From Perkinsus marinus ATCC 50983 (Eukaryota > Perkinsozoa > Perkinsida > Perkinsidae), in assembly GCF_000006405.1 (NCBI RefSeq), contig NW_003204003.1:10827-61049 (forward strand): a stretch of 50,223 nt of DNA, in the 5' to 3' direction. This document shows positions 9,648-21,400 of the stretch, piece by piece (the stretch's first letter is position 1; each line of letters opens with the position of its first letter). Both the position numbers and the translations under genes were made by a program. Below the pieces are notes generated by a model. It ran no database searches. It saw only the letters and a list, made by a program, of their open reading frames with translations, and had not been told where the DNA came from.

Positions 9648-11961
9648 ATGGATGCAACCTCGGCTTACGGTGTCGTAGATAACGTCGATGTCGGCATCAC
9701 CGAACTGCTCCGTCCTGCTGGTGTTGGTGGGATCGGCGGCGTCATAAAGGTGCGCCCGGAAGACTTCTGTGTTAACGAGGTGAGGAGCTGCCTACAGATG
9801 TTAGCCTGCCAGTCCGGGGACTTGTGGTCAGATTCGACTATCCGATGGCACCGTTGTCGAGATGCCTCCTGACGTGGACTTCACCGATGCGGGATCGACA
9901 TGCGCTTCTACACCTTCGCCAGATGAGAGCTCAGCAGGTGACGGCCTGAGTTCAGAAGATTCTCGATGGGGCAGCAAGTTTATATTGGCCAAGACACGGA
10001 CCGTGGGTATCTCGTATGTGCGATCATTCACTCTATTCTGGCCTCAGGATACGTTGGAGGCCGTTCATCTGCTTTCAAATGCTGTTACGTCCTATATAGG
10101 GGTAGCGGCGGGACGAGGAGCGGTGAGGGATTTCGGTTTTGCTGGTATCAAGGACAGTTGGGCGGTCACGGTCCAGGAGGTGTGTGATTGGATGACACAG
10201 TATGTGTGGGGTCGTAGACGTGCTCTTAGGTGACAGTGAAGGGAGTGGCCACTGAGGAGCTGGAAGGAGCCGTGGCGCGCTTTTTGCCATCCTCGGTTCA
10301 AATTAGGGTGAGCACTGTGGCAATTCACATAGAGGTCGAATTCCCCCAGGACTGCCGCCCTTGTGATCGCGAGGATAAGCTCAGACCAGGAATGCTCGGG
10401 GGCAACCGGTTCCGAATCCGAGTAAGTTGGCGAGTATTTTCTGGCCCCGTATCTCGCATGTTCAGTTTGTAGATTCGCGAGGTCCATCCAACAGTGTCGC
10501 AGCAGCAGCTAGACGATACACTCGGCCATGTGCGGGACCACGGCTTCATCAATTATGTCGGCATGCAGAGGTGAGTCCTTCCTTCACAGCAATGCCAGCT
10601 ACTGTCGGCTAAGGTTCGGTAAGGGCGGCGTTGCCTCCCCTGATGTCGGCCTGGCCTACATCAAGAGGGACTACTCGGGTGCCATCGATCGCCTCATGTC
10701 CGATCCAGCTGCCGATAAACCGGTTTCTGTTAAGGTGAGGAAGTTGTCGTCCCAAATGCATCAGCTTGGGGCTTTGCCAGGGTGGCCATACTACTAAGCA
10801 TAACAGCAGTAGCTGGCAGAGTGTGTGGAGAAAGACGTAGGTCAACGAGCCCACGTATGGCGGCTTTGGACTTGACGTGTCAGTTACTGTGCAAGTGCAG
10901 TTCTCGCAGCGATGGATCGCCAGCTCGGGAAGAGCTCGGGGGCGGCCTATGCACAGAGGCGCGTTATGGAGCATATGACGGTGGCACAGGTGTGTTCAAG
11001 GACCTCATCAAACCGCTTCTCCTCCCCTCCTCCTCCTTAGTCCCAATTGAATATGGATTGGAAAGCCAGTTGCCGCTACGCTTTCTTATCCATACCCAAG
11101 TACCTCAGGATGCTCTATGCTCATGCGTAGGCGGGTGTTGTCTCGTATCAGTGTGGGTGTATGATAGATCGATGGTAGGTACTTTGACAGAGTGTGGAAC
11201 CTCGGGGCTAGTGCCTGGGTCAACGAGTCCCAATGTCGAGATAGTGGTAGAGAGAAGCCCCTCCCGGGCGACCTCATCCGCATTGGATCCAAGATGGATG
11301 GCTACGTCAAATATTACGATGAAGAGGAAGATACTGATGCTACTGTTTATGATGTGGTGAGCTCGACGACAGAGTATTATCGCTGCGACATGATTATTAC
11401 GGAGCTCGGAATTTGCAGCTTGCCGTACTGATACATTGTCTCCAGGTGCTCCCAAGGCCCGGTCGTGACGCTCTTTTCCCTGATAATTTCGTTGGAACGG
11501 TGATGCGACAATACTAGTGAGTGAAGACTTCTGCACAACTACGGTGGTTCGATATGTTATATTGTCAGTGCCTTTGATGGTGTGGATGTGGAAGATGTGA
11601 CGGTTGAACAGAACCAAGCTGGAGAGGTGTGGGATATTCTAGGAGATTACCGGAATGTAACTCTCTCGTCGCTGCTTTGTTATGGCCAATCACATCGCAG
11701 GTTTTATCGCGAGCCGCTGGGTTGAAGTGGCAACTAGTCGAGGAGGCTGATGTCACCGGAACCATCCAGCGGCACTGCAACACCGAATTCAGCCTTGCCC
11801 CAGGGCAGTATGAACTGTCAATGCTTGCTGATTTGAAAGTATGAACTTTTCTGTTTTTCAGATACGCCACAATGTTTCTGAGAGAAGTGATGGAGTTGAA
11901 GGAAGGCGGCCGAGGCTGCAAGAAGCGTCGAATTATCTTTGACGATTCTGATGACGATTGA
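9648..11961 (+). CDS. PUS7: tRNA pseudouridine synthase PUS7/TruD family, 14 exons
   Basis: Exons at 9648-9779, 9832-10179, 10230-10307, 10350-10421, 10473-10570, 10614-10734, 10813-10840, 10901-10989, 11041-11126, 11179-11356, 11446-11516, 11569-11656, 11701-11816 and 11862-11961 join in phase to 534 aa. Start is ATG 9648, giving GVIKVRPEDFCVNE, the usual TruD N-terminal motif. Other hallmarks are GFAGIKDSWAVTVQ (catalytic Asp about residue 150), MLGGNRFRIR, GFINYVGMQRFGKGG, LRMLYAHAY, VLPRPGRDALFP, DYRNVLSRA and YATMFLREVM at the end. The enzyme isomerises uridine to pseudouridine in tRNA and some mRNA. The usual GTKDKR catalytic loop reads GIKDSW here, keeping Lys-Asp but losing the Arg. 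The QSY after HAY is not seen, so the 11126/11179 junction is the least certain. Introns are about 42-52 nt apart from 78-89 nt before exons 7 and 11. Confidence 0.88.
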
Positions 11962-12530
11962 CTGACTTGTATTTAGCGGCCATATCATGGCCAACAACAC
12001 TGACGTTCCTGTTCCTTTGATCTACTTTGGTTACTATTGTGTAGTGTTTGCCGTAAGTGCTTCGCCATGTACGCCCCGAGACACCATCAAGAGGAGATGG
12101 TAAAGACGAATCTTAACATACTATCCGTGGTGAAGCTGATGTGATTCTTACTAACTCCGAAACCTCTCAAGAAGAGCTGCTCGCCATTTCACAATGCTCT
12201 AACAGGGTGATAATACCTGTGCTTAATCGTATACCAATGGTTCTAATTTAACTAAACTGGCGAAGTTTGAGGACTGTTCCAAGACGCTCGGAAATGATTC
12301 GGGAGCCGTTGGCAGTGGATCGCGCGAGGGTGTCAATGGTGACTTAAGGAGAAGGTACAACTCTGGTTGACAGAAATATTTCTCCCTGACCAAGTTACAC
12401 CCTCCGGAGACTCGTGACTCACGAGTCGTGAGGGTTATCTTGAGACTACGTAGAATACATTTCTGAAGGACTACGTTGCAACACTGAGGTTCATACTTCT
12501 GGAAGCTCTGAGCTACTGTGAAGCAACTGG
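11962..12530. other. Convergent intergenic spacer with a 19-bp palindrome
   Basis: Spacer between the converging ends of PUS7 (+) and the next minus-strand gene. It holds a perfect inverted repeat at 12409-12427 (GACTCGTGA, one base, TCACGAGTC). It could act in transcript 3' ends, but that is speculative. No gene is visible. Confidence 0.4.
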
Positions 12531-14790
12531 CTATGATAGTATTGTATCGAGAGGGTCCTCATCGGGTAGCTGATCTTCCTCAGCATCTACAGCGTCTGGG
12601 ACAAGGCCATCGATGGCAGACACCTGAGGTCGCACTTCTGGTGCGAAGGGCCCGCCAGATAGTTGAGGCACGAGTCCGGCACTGCTCTGCCTGGTGAACT
12701 GAAATCATCAGTTTCCCCACTCGCATTCTTCATGTATCACAACTCACCGTATTGTACGCCTTCATCGACCCTGCGCTACTGGCCGAGGAGCTAGAGTAGC
12801 TACTTGATGCGCTGTCCATACCACGGCTACTGTACTCTGAGAAGCTCCGCCTAGTGCTGGCTGCCTCACCGTCGATGAAGTGGGCCTGCTCGTACGCACT
12901 GCTCTTCTCAGCGAGGTCTCTCTCGAGTTGCCTAGCGAGAAAGAGAAGGCAGTATGGTACGGAGAATATGGCGTTACAGTCTTCTCATGTTCAGCATTAC
13001 TGTGAGGCTCAGCACTAATAGGGTAACAGCTAAGCCCACTGTCCAGCGAGGTACAACAGTACGCACACCCCCACGATACCCAACTGGGGGGCCCACTCTA
13101 TATCTGTGATCATTGACACGCTGTAATGCCCTCAGCTGAAGAGGCAACCCTCACACTGTGTGTAGGCGGTCCCTGGTCTTGGGGAGGGCCCGCGCTCCCA
13201 ACGTATTCACACGAGCTAAGCCTTCTCCATCCGGTCGGGCATTAGTTCGTTCAAGCGGGCTGTGCTGCGGCGGCATCACAGTATCGCTTGGAACTGCTCG
13301 GGGCGACTCGAATGTGATTGGTAACTCTGTTGGGGCATGCCCCTTTACGTCACCAACAGGGACGAGCTTCACCTGGGAGGGAGCATCGCCCGAATATGTC
13401 TTCACTTTCTGCGATGCCTAGTGTTTATATCACCGACCCATCTGATACATGCCAGCGCTAATAGGGATTTATCCAGAGAAAAGGTGATAACGTAATGTAG
13501 CACTCTCGTGAGAGGTGACTGTGAGACTTTCTACGAAGGATGATCGTGACGATAACGGGAGTTGTTAATGTGATTCATATGAAATGCCATTTCGAGGAGT
13601 GGACAGGCTACCTACAGTAGCGAACTGGTGTACTGCCACTCTGAAACCTTTATATCTGAAAGCGCCGAGAGAGTGGAGACGAGTTAACAAAGTTGTGACG
13701 AAGTCTGTGATCCGAGAGGGTACTTTTCTGCGGCCTTCCGTCGTTGTTCCTCTGTAAGTCTGGGGCAGACATTAGGCCACACGTCAGGATCATCACCAAA
13801 ACAGCAAATGGAATTATTTCTCTCCATGTACCTCACAAGCTCGACAGTACCCCAGTGAATAGCAACGCGTAGACGTGGTATAGGCTCACATGAAGGGCTC
13901 GGGGAGAGGACATCCTTTGCCCGACTTGATCGCGTGGGAAAAGGTTGGTCCCAATGGGAAGAAACTGAGAACGGCTCCACTACCATCTGTCGTGCAGTCT
14001 CTGTGGACCACAAGCATTCGCTCATGAGAAGTCCATATGACAGTTCGCGTCAGGAAACCTCCCATTAGCGGTCGCTCGGCAGAGGCAAGCTCTAGGTGCT
14101 TCTACTTCGGATGCTTACAACTCGTGATGTGCCTTTTCTCTCTTTGCATCAGCCCCCTTGATCGTTAGACATTTGGTCAGCTTGGCAGTAACCCAAGGTT
14201 GGCACAGCTCAACAGCAAGAGATGCAGACACATCTGACTCGACGAAATAACTCGCAATAGGCCTTCACGCTTATTCACACCTTTTAAGGATCTGTGACTT
14301 CTACTGTGCACATGGCCTGTCGATGGGAGCAGGGCGACTCTACCGCCTTGTTTATCAAAGGACGTCATGGTGTACTCGGAGTGTTCATCAAGAGAGCCAG
14401 AATCGAGACCTGTCAGCTCAGTCATGCATTTGAGTGCTAGTAGAGGCAATTGAAAATGTGCCACACGTACTCCTAAGCGATTTCTGGACGTTACTATGCT
14501 CAGTCAAGAGAGGCTCGGCAACTTGAAGTTATCGCAGAAATCTCACCGTAGTCGATGCCTCTGTCCCCTGAGTAAAGGTTCATACCACCACTCGCCATTC
14601 GCAAGTTGGTTTCCGGTTGGATAGTGGACAAACCGATCCAGAGGAAGCTAGGGCATACAAGTAGTCGGCGCTGCATAGTTGTAAAAACTAGGCAGTAATA
14701 AGTTGCCTCTTGTATCATCGCTGCCATGCTAAAATCACAGGAACGCCCCATGGTTGTAACAGTGACGTGTTCCGATGCTCGTTGCATCAC
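12531..14790 (-). CDS. Unrecognised single-pass membrane protein, multi-exon
   Basis: Read on the minus strand. The last exons give a clear C-terminus: a hydrophobic segment (WTVGLAVTLLVLSLTVML, about 13020-12970), a basic MRRL stop-transfer, a charged QLERDLAEKSS stretch, a serine-rich block (DSASSSYSSSSASSAGS) and an acidic tail ending PLDTILS with stop at 12531. The two last introns have good GT-AG ends. Upstream exons at about 13405-13151, 14025-13684, 14429-14280 and 14700-14540 are open and end at plausible donors, but I could not verify every join or the start. The 14025-13684 exon contains LRVAIHWGTVEL and FGDDPDV..NVCPRLTE, which faintly recall the LRVGIHxG and GxxVNxAARL motifs of class III nucleotide cyclases. 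That is a hint, not an assignment. Confidence 0.5.
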
Positions 14791-14852
14791 CAGCGCTCAA
14801 CAGTTGGCATTTGAACCTCTCTTACTAAAACCTAACCTAGTCATTTTTTGGC

Positions 14853-14891
14853 CGTGCGCGGTTTATCTTGCGCTGATGCTGCCCGCGCACG
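14853..14891. repeat. GC-rich hairpin upstream of the 735-aa gene
   Basis: Perfect 9-bp arms CGTGCGCGG and CCGCGCACG with a 21-nt loop, bordered by T runs on both sides, about 70 nt before the start codon at 14963. A similar GC-rich hairpin lies downstream of the same gene at 18163-18207. Function unknown. Confidence 0.5.
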
Positions 14892-14962
14892 CCGAGTTTT
14901 TGATCATTTTTGGTAAGCCCACGGCGTAGGTTCGGAACGCCTTTTCACGAGGATTTTTTATC

Positions 14963-17900
14963 ATGCTTCAACATCGACCACTTAGCCTGGTTAGGACGAT
15001 CCGGTCGGGTCCTCAAAGACTACCTGCCACCTTACGGAGGTGTCTTTCTGCTCTTGCGACGGCCGAGGAGGCATCTGCTTCTGAGCCTATAGAGGGAGAG
15101 GAAGCTGAAAAGGCCGAAGCGGTATCCGAGGCGCTGACACCCCCGCACTGTATCTTCCCTCCGTCCCAGGTGATGAGATTCCTGTTCGCCATACCACACC
15201 TTCATGAACATCTGTTAGATTGATATGTCGGCGCTGGAAGGCGATCTCTGGACGTTTCTGGGTCCTGAGGGGTATCCTGAGGAGTTCCTCGTAGTGCAGT
15301 TTTTGAAAGAGAGATTGGAAACGGTAAGTAATCTCCATAACTCGCCATTCGTTGAGTTCTTCGACCTGCCAGGAAGATGCCATAAAGAGCCTTCAGCCTC
15401 ATGACTGTGTCGTGGTCTTCCGTATGGTGGAGCGGTTCGTCCATAGTTGGGAGAACAAGAAGGAGCTTGCGCCTGTCCTTGGGTAGGAATGTCCACCCTT
15501 TGGGGTTAAGACAATGTGTTGTTACTGATCAGAGCTATCTTGCAGCGGCTGGAGGAGACCAGTGTGCAGGCCTCAAAGAGGCTGATATCAGTGCTATTGA
15601 GTACACTGAGAAGTGTTGGGCAGTGGGCCCCTGAGTATTCTGATCTGCGCCAGGCGGCAGAGGGTCTTGGAAGGAAACTGGTAAAGATATTCATCGAAGA
15701 GAGACGGGTAGCACCATCACGATGAGCGACTCGCTCGTGATAGGTTGGGGAGGCGAAGTAGGATTCGAATATCTAGAGCAATGCTGTTTTTGAATTGACC
15801 AAATAGGATGCGAATCTAAGCCTAGGACTGCTCGTCAATGTGGGAAATATGCACATTGTCAACAACATTGTTATTGATTTTATGTACAGTTATTCTCTTA
15901 TTCGTGTGTGAAACTTGTAAACCTAGTGCGGAGACTCCTCAGTTCAGGTGAGGAAATCTAACATATATTCCTACGCTGGTCCGTTATAGTCTCAACTGGA
16001 ATGCCCGATGAACTGAGACTCGCATTGAATGTCGGCCTAGTGATGAAGTGCTTCTCCTCTGTTTCCTCTTCCATATGCTGGCCGGATGGACCTTTCAGGA
16101 CTTCGCAACTCCATCTCGGTATCTCGGTCGGCTCTGTGCTTACCTGGTAGAGTACCCGGGCTGTACGTCAGCAGCAGTAGTTGAGTTCATCGACGCCACC
16201 TCGACTGAACTATTGCGGACAGGAGGGGCGGGGTCCTTGGAGGAGGACGTTAGTGAGAATGTCCGACATGGTGGTCTGACATAGGATGGCCGCCGTTTGT
16301 AGGCTCGCTCGTGTGGCTGCTGAGGTGGTGGTCAACGCAGACCCTGACGAGTAAGATGAACGATAGGGAGACTCGGAGGAAGATCAAGGAGGCGGTTCAG
16401 CTGGCTAGGAACAACGCTGCTGATATCAGTCATGAAAATGCAGTTTTGGTGAATCGAAGGCATAGAGCTGAGGGGTAGGCGGTCGTCCTTTGGGGCTAGG
16501 TACTAGAGGCTTGTGGAGGCCTACCACCGATGACTGGTATGAGCGACCTGGTCTATGTTGCGAAGTTACGCCTCTTGCGAGAGCCATGGCTGAGTCCTGT
16601 AGGCCCTGCTATCGGGGCCTTAGGGAGACTTGGTGGGGTGGCCCTTACGGTGGTAGTTGTTCGATTACGTCACCCGCAGGTGCTTGGAATAAGAGTTGTA
16701 AGACTATCTACAACGTGTTGTCGTATAGAGCCAGCTTGCCTGGTATGGGCCCTGATGCACTTAGTGCTATGGTTGGCGGTGGCCTTAGTACGACCACCCA
16801 GAACTTGGGCCGCAAAGGAGGTAGTATCGTCTCCTCTACGTGGGACGGGTGATTGGTGCTTGGTAGAGCCCGATATTGTGGGGGAGCCTCAGCCTAGGAA
16901 CTCGGCTTTCCCTTGTAAGGAGTTCATCGTAGCGGCAATCTTGAAGAACGTCTTGTCTGATTTGAAAAGTGGAGGGTTGAAGCTTACTGGTGCCTCGACG
17001 GCGTTATGGGCTGTTTGTGTCGGTGGACTGCACTTGCCCTCGCCCCAAGGGGTCAAGCAAACGCTCACTCAGCGGCCTTGGGAGCTCACGGGCCTGGAGG
17101 ATGGGAAGGAGTGTAATACTAAGAGAAGATGGCAAACTGTATGGTCTGTACTTCAGTGCTACTGCGAAGCTTGGTGGATGTGTCGTTGGTGTGTGGTCGG
17201 TGTAGGGGAGGTAAGCCGGCTAATCTGGCGGGCTCCTATGCTGACTCCTTGAGGGTGTGGACGCACTTTGGTAGGAGCCAGTGGTGTTGGCTTTGAGGGG
17301 AAGTGCTGTTGTGTGTTCAGCCGAGACGCTACATTACTTAGCGCTGACAGGAAGCCCTATGGTGAGCTTAGTGGACGTTAAGGAGCCTATGGTCCGAGTG
17401 CAGAAGAGGAAAGAGATGGACGAGGAATATGTTAGGAATCATAGGAAGGGATTACAGTGGGCGAAGGAAGAGCAAATTCGATGGATGAACGAGAGTCGAG
17501 TCGCGATGGATGTTACGAAGTAGCGGAGGAGTGGTATGGACGGTTGGTGTCCTGTAGGCCCTTATGTGTAGGTATATCGAGAATAGAACTCCGGGGGTGT
17601 TGCGGCTAACGCTTCCTGATGCTTCTTCGGAACTGGTCGAATTGTTAGAGCTACCAGTGTTCCATTATGGGGAGGGGTACGTATTGGATATCGACTGTCC
17701 AGAGATAAGCCCTGTAGGGCGGGCCTTACGGAAGAGGATCGCAGAGTTGATGGAGCCTCCGATGATGTGAGGAGGCCCTGCATGAGGTCGGATAGGGTCT
17801 TGGGTTAGGTATCACGTCGTAGATGGTCTGTCTTGGATGGACAGGACGACTACTAAGAGGAAGGAGGTCATCGACCGCTACACGGCAGAAGCTGAACGGC

Positions 17901-18052
17901 CTCAGGTGAGGTCAGTGGTCTTGGAGTGTGAGGGAGTTGATTGGTAGGTCCTATGTGATACGAGGGGTCTGTGGGTGCGACGACTGCATCGTCGTAAGAA
18001 GGACAAGAGGCGGCCAGTGGTACGCTACCTCCGCTCCACGGACTGGCGATAA
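14963..18052 (+). CDS. Unrecognised 735-aa protein, probably mitochondrial, 13 exons
   Basis: Exons 14963-15169, 15219-15323, 15373-15482, 15533-15707, 16099-16270, 16303-16474, 16507-16848, 16898-17112, 17157-17270, 17321-17519, 17572-17766, 17809-17905 and 17948-18052 chain without a phase conflict into 735 aa. The N-terminus (MLQHRPLSLVRTIRSG..RLPATLRRCLSA) is Arg/Leu/Ser-rich and free of acids, as in a mitochondrial targeting sequence. The body looks mostly alpha-helical (EFLVVQFLKERLE, AILQRLEETSVQASKRL, FIVAAILKNVLSDL), a CGRC pair lies near 17200, and the C-terminus is strongly basic (RRLHRRKKDKRRPVVRYL). I know no matching family; a helical-repeat organellar RNA-binding or ribosome-associated protein is a guess. 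Introns are 32-51 nt except 15708-16098 (391 nt), which holds an introner-like copy. Joining the parts before and after that intron is inference; without it 14963-15725 would end as a 204-aa protein. Confidence 0.62.
15836..15978 (-). mobile_element. Introner-like element, copy 5
   Basis: A 143-bp copy, inverted relative to its host gene, in the 391-nt intron 15708-16098. It begins CAATGTGGGAAATATGCAC with TTGTCAACAAC following, contains CTCCTCAGTTCAGGTGAGG, and ends ACATATATTCCTACGCTG, matching the family termini. It is the shortest copy and lacks most of the AT-rich middle. Matching flanks are not convincing. Confidence 0.65.
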
Positions 18053-18475
18053 TAATACTAGTAGCATGATGATGATGTGCATCCAATGGGAGTGTTGTTT
18101 CCTGTGTGTTTCACGTCGGTATTAGTATGAGTTTGCGTTGTTAGCGCGTCTGCGTCATTTTCGGGCGAGCGCTTTTGTAATTGTCGCCGGTGAAAGAGCG
18201 CTCGCCCATACCCGTTTTAACAAAGGTGTTTTAGTGAACTTGCGTCAGGTCTTTAGGCTCCTTAGGGGCATCGACCGACGGCGCCTTCTGGTTTCATTTA
18301 AGTGACTTCACTGCTATGATGAGGGTATTGTTAGTGTTGGCAGTGTCCACTACCCCCTAGCCTGGGGACCAGCCTAGGGGCTGCTGTTTCTTGTCCATCA
18401 GCACTCAAGTGGTTTATACTCTAGTAGTAGCTCTCTTCCTCTCAGCTTAGTCGTGCAGGCTCTCCCTACTCGTTT
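18053..18475. repeat. Intergenic spacer with GC-rich hairpin (18163-18207)
   Basis: The spacer between the 735-aa gene and the helicase carries a perfect 11-bp inverted repeat, GGGCGAGCGCT at 18163-18173 and AGCGCTCGCCC at 18197-18207, with a 23-nt loop. It would form a stable stem-loop in RNA or a cruciform in DNA. No tRNA or other known RNA shape is evident. The remainder shows no gene. Confidence 0.5.
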
Positions 18476-21400
18476 ATGGCCGCCACCGCTCATAAGTCCC
18501 GTAGGTCTACAGCAGCTGAGGGTCCTCCTCCTACAGCGGATGACTCGACGACCACAGGCAGCAAGAGCCTAGCGGCCAACTTGGCTGAAGTAGTACCGTC
18601 TCCCTTGGTTTGCCATACGTTGTTCTTGTTAGTCGGAGATATCCTACACGTTGTCGCTGCTCATCATGTCGCTGTGCGAGATCGAGACTGTCAAGCCTGG
18701 AGACGTTTTCCACTGGGCCTGCTCTGAGTCTCCATTATGTGGCCGGCAGCATCTTGTGAAACAATACATGCGGCTGATGGTGGTGGACCTTGAGAAGGAG
18801 GGTAAGACGAACAGGGATGGTTGAGGAGACTAGTGCTACTTAGGGATGCCAGAAGCGGCGGCGGACTTTGAGTTTTTGGACGAGCTGTATACCAAGTGTT
18901 TTAAATTCGGTGGCTGCGTGGACTGTGCGGCTGTTTACACAGTATTGAGGAGTAACGTGTTGTCGGAGATAGAGGCTCTGTAGGGTGGCGGCTGTGGGGT
19001 CGTCGTCCATTGTCACCATTGTTAGACCTGACGCCCGTAGCATCCTGGCCGAACACGACAATCGACGAATTAGCGACTGCTTTGCGTCTAAGAGCGAGAG
19101 CGCTCGGGCGGCGGCTCTCGCGGAGTGTCTGGTGGACAAGTCATGCAAGCCTTCGAGAGGACTGTTCGACTCACAGCCCATCGTTGAGGCCTTGAGGGCA
19201 GCCATGCACCAGAGGGACATGCTGAAGATGGCAGCTAGGATACTCAATCAACCTGGTATGGTGAGGAAGCACATGCACTCCCAGCTGTGGGGCCTGATTA
19301 AGAGGAAGGAGGCGCAGTGGGCCACGGAGTTGGTCGAATGCGCGTTGTTCGAGCTCCGTGGGGTGGCGCTGTGTCGGGAGGTATGGTCCCCTTGGGAGAA
19401 CTGGCTGATCAATGGTACCCCACCGTCGGCGTCAGAGGACGACCCTTTGCAGAGGCTCAAGCTGCAATTGGCTATAACGTGTCTGTTGTCCCCACAAGGG
19501 GAGGGATTTGTAGGGGAGAAGGTATGGGCTGATGTTGCTGCTAACCCAATGCATGCAGCTACCCTACTGGCGGTGGTCTGTCAGAAGCCGGACTGCGTCC
19601 GTCCCGATGGTCTGCCGATACGCATCCTTTTTTCATCGGGTGCAGAGTCGGGAGCTCTGTGGCCTGTATGGTTCTTCCTAATCCAATTCCCCTACATGCG
19701 AGATGAAATGGGAGTGGTATTGCTGTCGATCTTGGAGGAGGATACCCATTCGGGTCAGCGTCTACCACTGCTCACTGTAGTGCATAAGCTGTTAGCTGAG
19801 GACAAGCCTAGGGGGGAGGCTATGGCTCGAGGAGTGGCCGATTTTGTGGCCCAGAACAAGGCTGATAAGGTCTCTGTAGAGGCTCTGAAGTGGCTCCTCA
19901 ACGTATCACCGTCGTGTATACGATATCACTTGGTGGTAGTAAGGCAAGCCTTCCAGGGTCTGGCTCAGGGGATCATCCAGCAGCTTACGCATGTGTCGCC
20001 CATGACGCAGTTACAATGGTCGTGGATGTCCTGTATGGCTCACACTCTACGTCGTATGCCTGGCGCTGGGATGATGAGCAGTGGAGGGATGGACTGCTCC
20101 CTGCTATTGGCATCAATTCGATCTATGATGGACTCGGGAGGTTTGGAGGGTTTGGACGAGCACGTGTCTAGGCTGCTGGACTCGACTTGTGAGTGTCTCG
20201 AAGTCGCTGCTGCTGGTGGATCGCTGCAGGACGAGGCACGGCAGGATCAGCCTTCTCGGGGGGAGGAGACCACAGACACGGGCTCCCCTAGCAGCTCTGA
20301 TTTGGAACTGGAGGAAGGGGACAACCCTATGGCAGGTTATAAAGGGGAGGTACGAAGGGGTGGCGGCGGTAGTATGATGTTCAAGTCGAGCATGTTGGCA
20401 TCTAAGGGTGGTATGGGTAGCGCTGCGGTGCGACGAGAGGAGGGCCAGGGCGCCCCTGACACCAGTAAGGCAGTGGAGGCCCCTTTGGATGCTCTGTACA
20501 AGCTGGTGTTGAGTCAGCAGCCCTTTGGCCAGGTGCAGGGACAGGAGGATAAGATTGATGGTGTCGGCGCTACGAATGGCGATAAGGTCTTCACCTCCCC
20601 TAAGGCGTATAGGGAGGCATTCAAGCGGCCGATGTGGCTGGAGTGTCAGGAGGGTCTGCGTCAATCTCTCACTACCCCTGGGTCGAGCACTATGATACAC
20701 GTCACAGTACTGAGGTCTGCTAGGAGGGGCAACGAATGGTATGAGCTTGTCATCAAACCGGCTGATTTCGATACGGAGACGGTTACTCAAGGAGATGTAC
20801 TTCTACTGTGCAGCGCCGACAGCCCTTTCCTGTCCGAGCTCTGTAGGGGTGTACCTGTGAATGAGTGTATGAGCATGGAGGCGGCTAGTCAGAACGGCAT
20901 TATCATGGGCGTCTGTGAGGGGACTAAGGACGCTCTGAACTATTCGGGGTCGAAGGCTGATAAGGGTAAAGTGGTGCTACGGTGCATGCCAGTGGGGCCG
21001 GCCTGCCCTCTCGGCCTTTCACCTCAAGAGAGCATCCAGGGACGGGAGAGTGTTGCTGTTGTTGTCCACAGTATTCTGGCTGTGAGCAGGGAATGGGAGG
21101 CCTTGTGGAGTATCGACTCGGCTCGGAAGCTCCTCCCTATCGTATTGAACCCCGCGAAGGCCGCAGCTGCTGAAGCTCAGGAGGGCAGTAGTGAGTACCT
21201 CCTTACGCCGTCGACTTCATATGCACTTAACGAGGGTCAGAGCAAGGCATTGGCTTACGCCTGTGACGCTTCTAAACGGGCTGTACTCCTACAGGGTCCT
21301 CCGGGCACTGGTAAAACTAGGGTGGTAGTGGCTATACTGCAGGAGCTCCTCAGGAGGCAGACTCGACGGAAGTTCCCGATCCTAGTGAGCGCCCCCTCGA

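Noticed and set aside
16350-16475. Resemblance of RRKIKEAVQLARNNA to mitochondrial ribosomal protein bS18
   Set aside because: Only a short helix is similar; the defining bS18 residues are missing and the segment is one exon of a much larger protein.
16530-17252. 240-codon forward open frame
   Set aside because: Only its 16898-17112 part is used; the first part conflicts with the phase-consistent exon 7 in another frame, which joins smoothly to the neighbouring exons.
20113-20790. 225-codon antisense frame within the helicase exon
   Set aside because: Shadow of the strongly conserved SEN1-like frame on the other strand.
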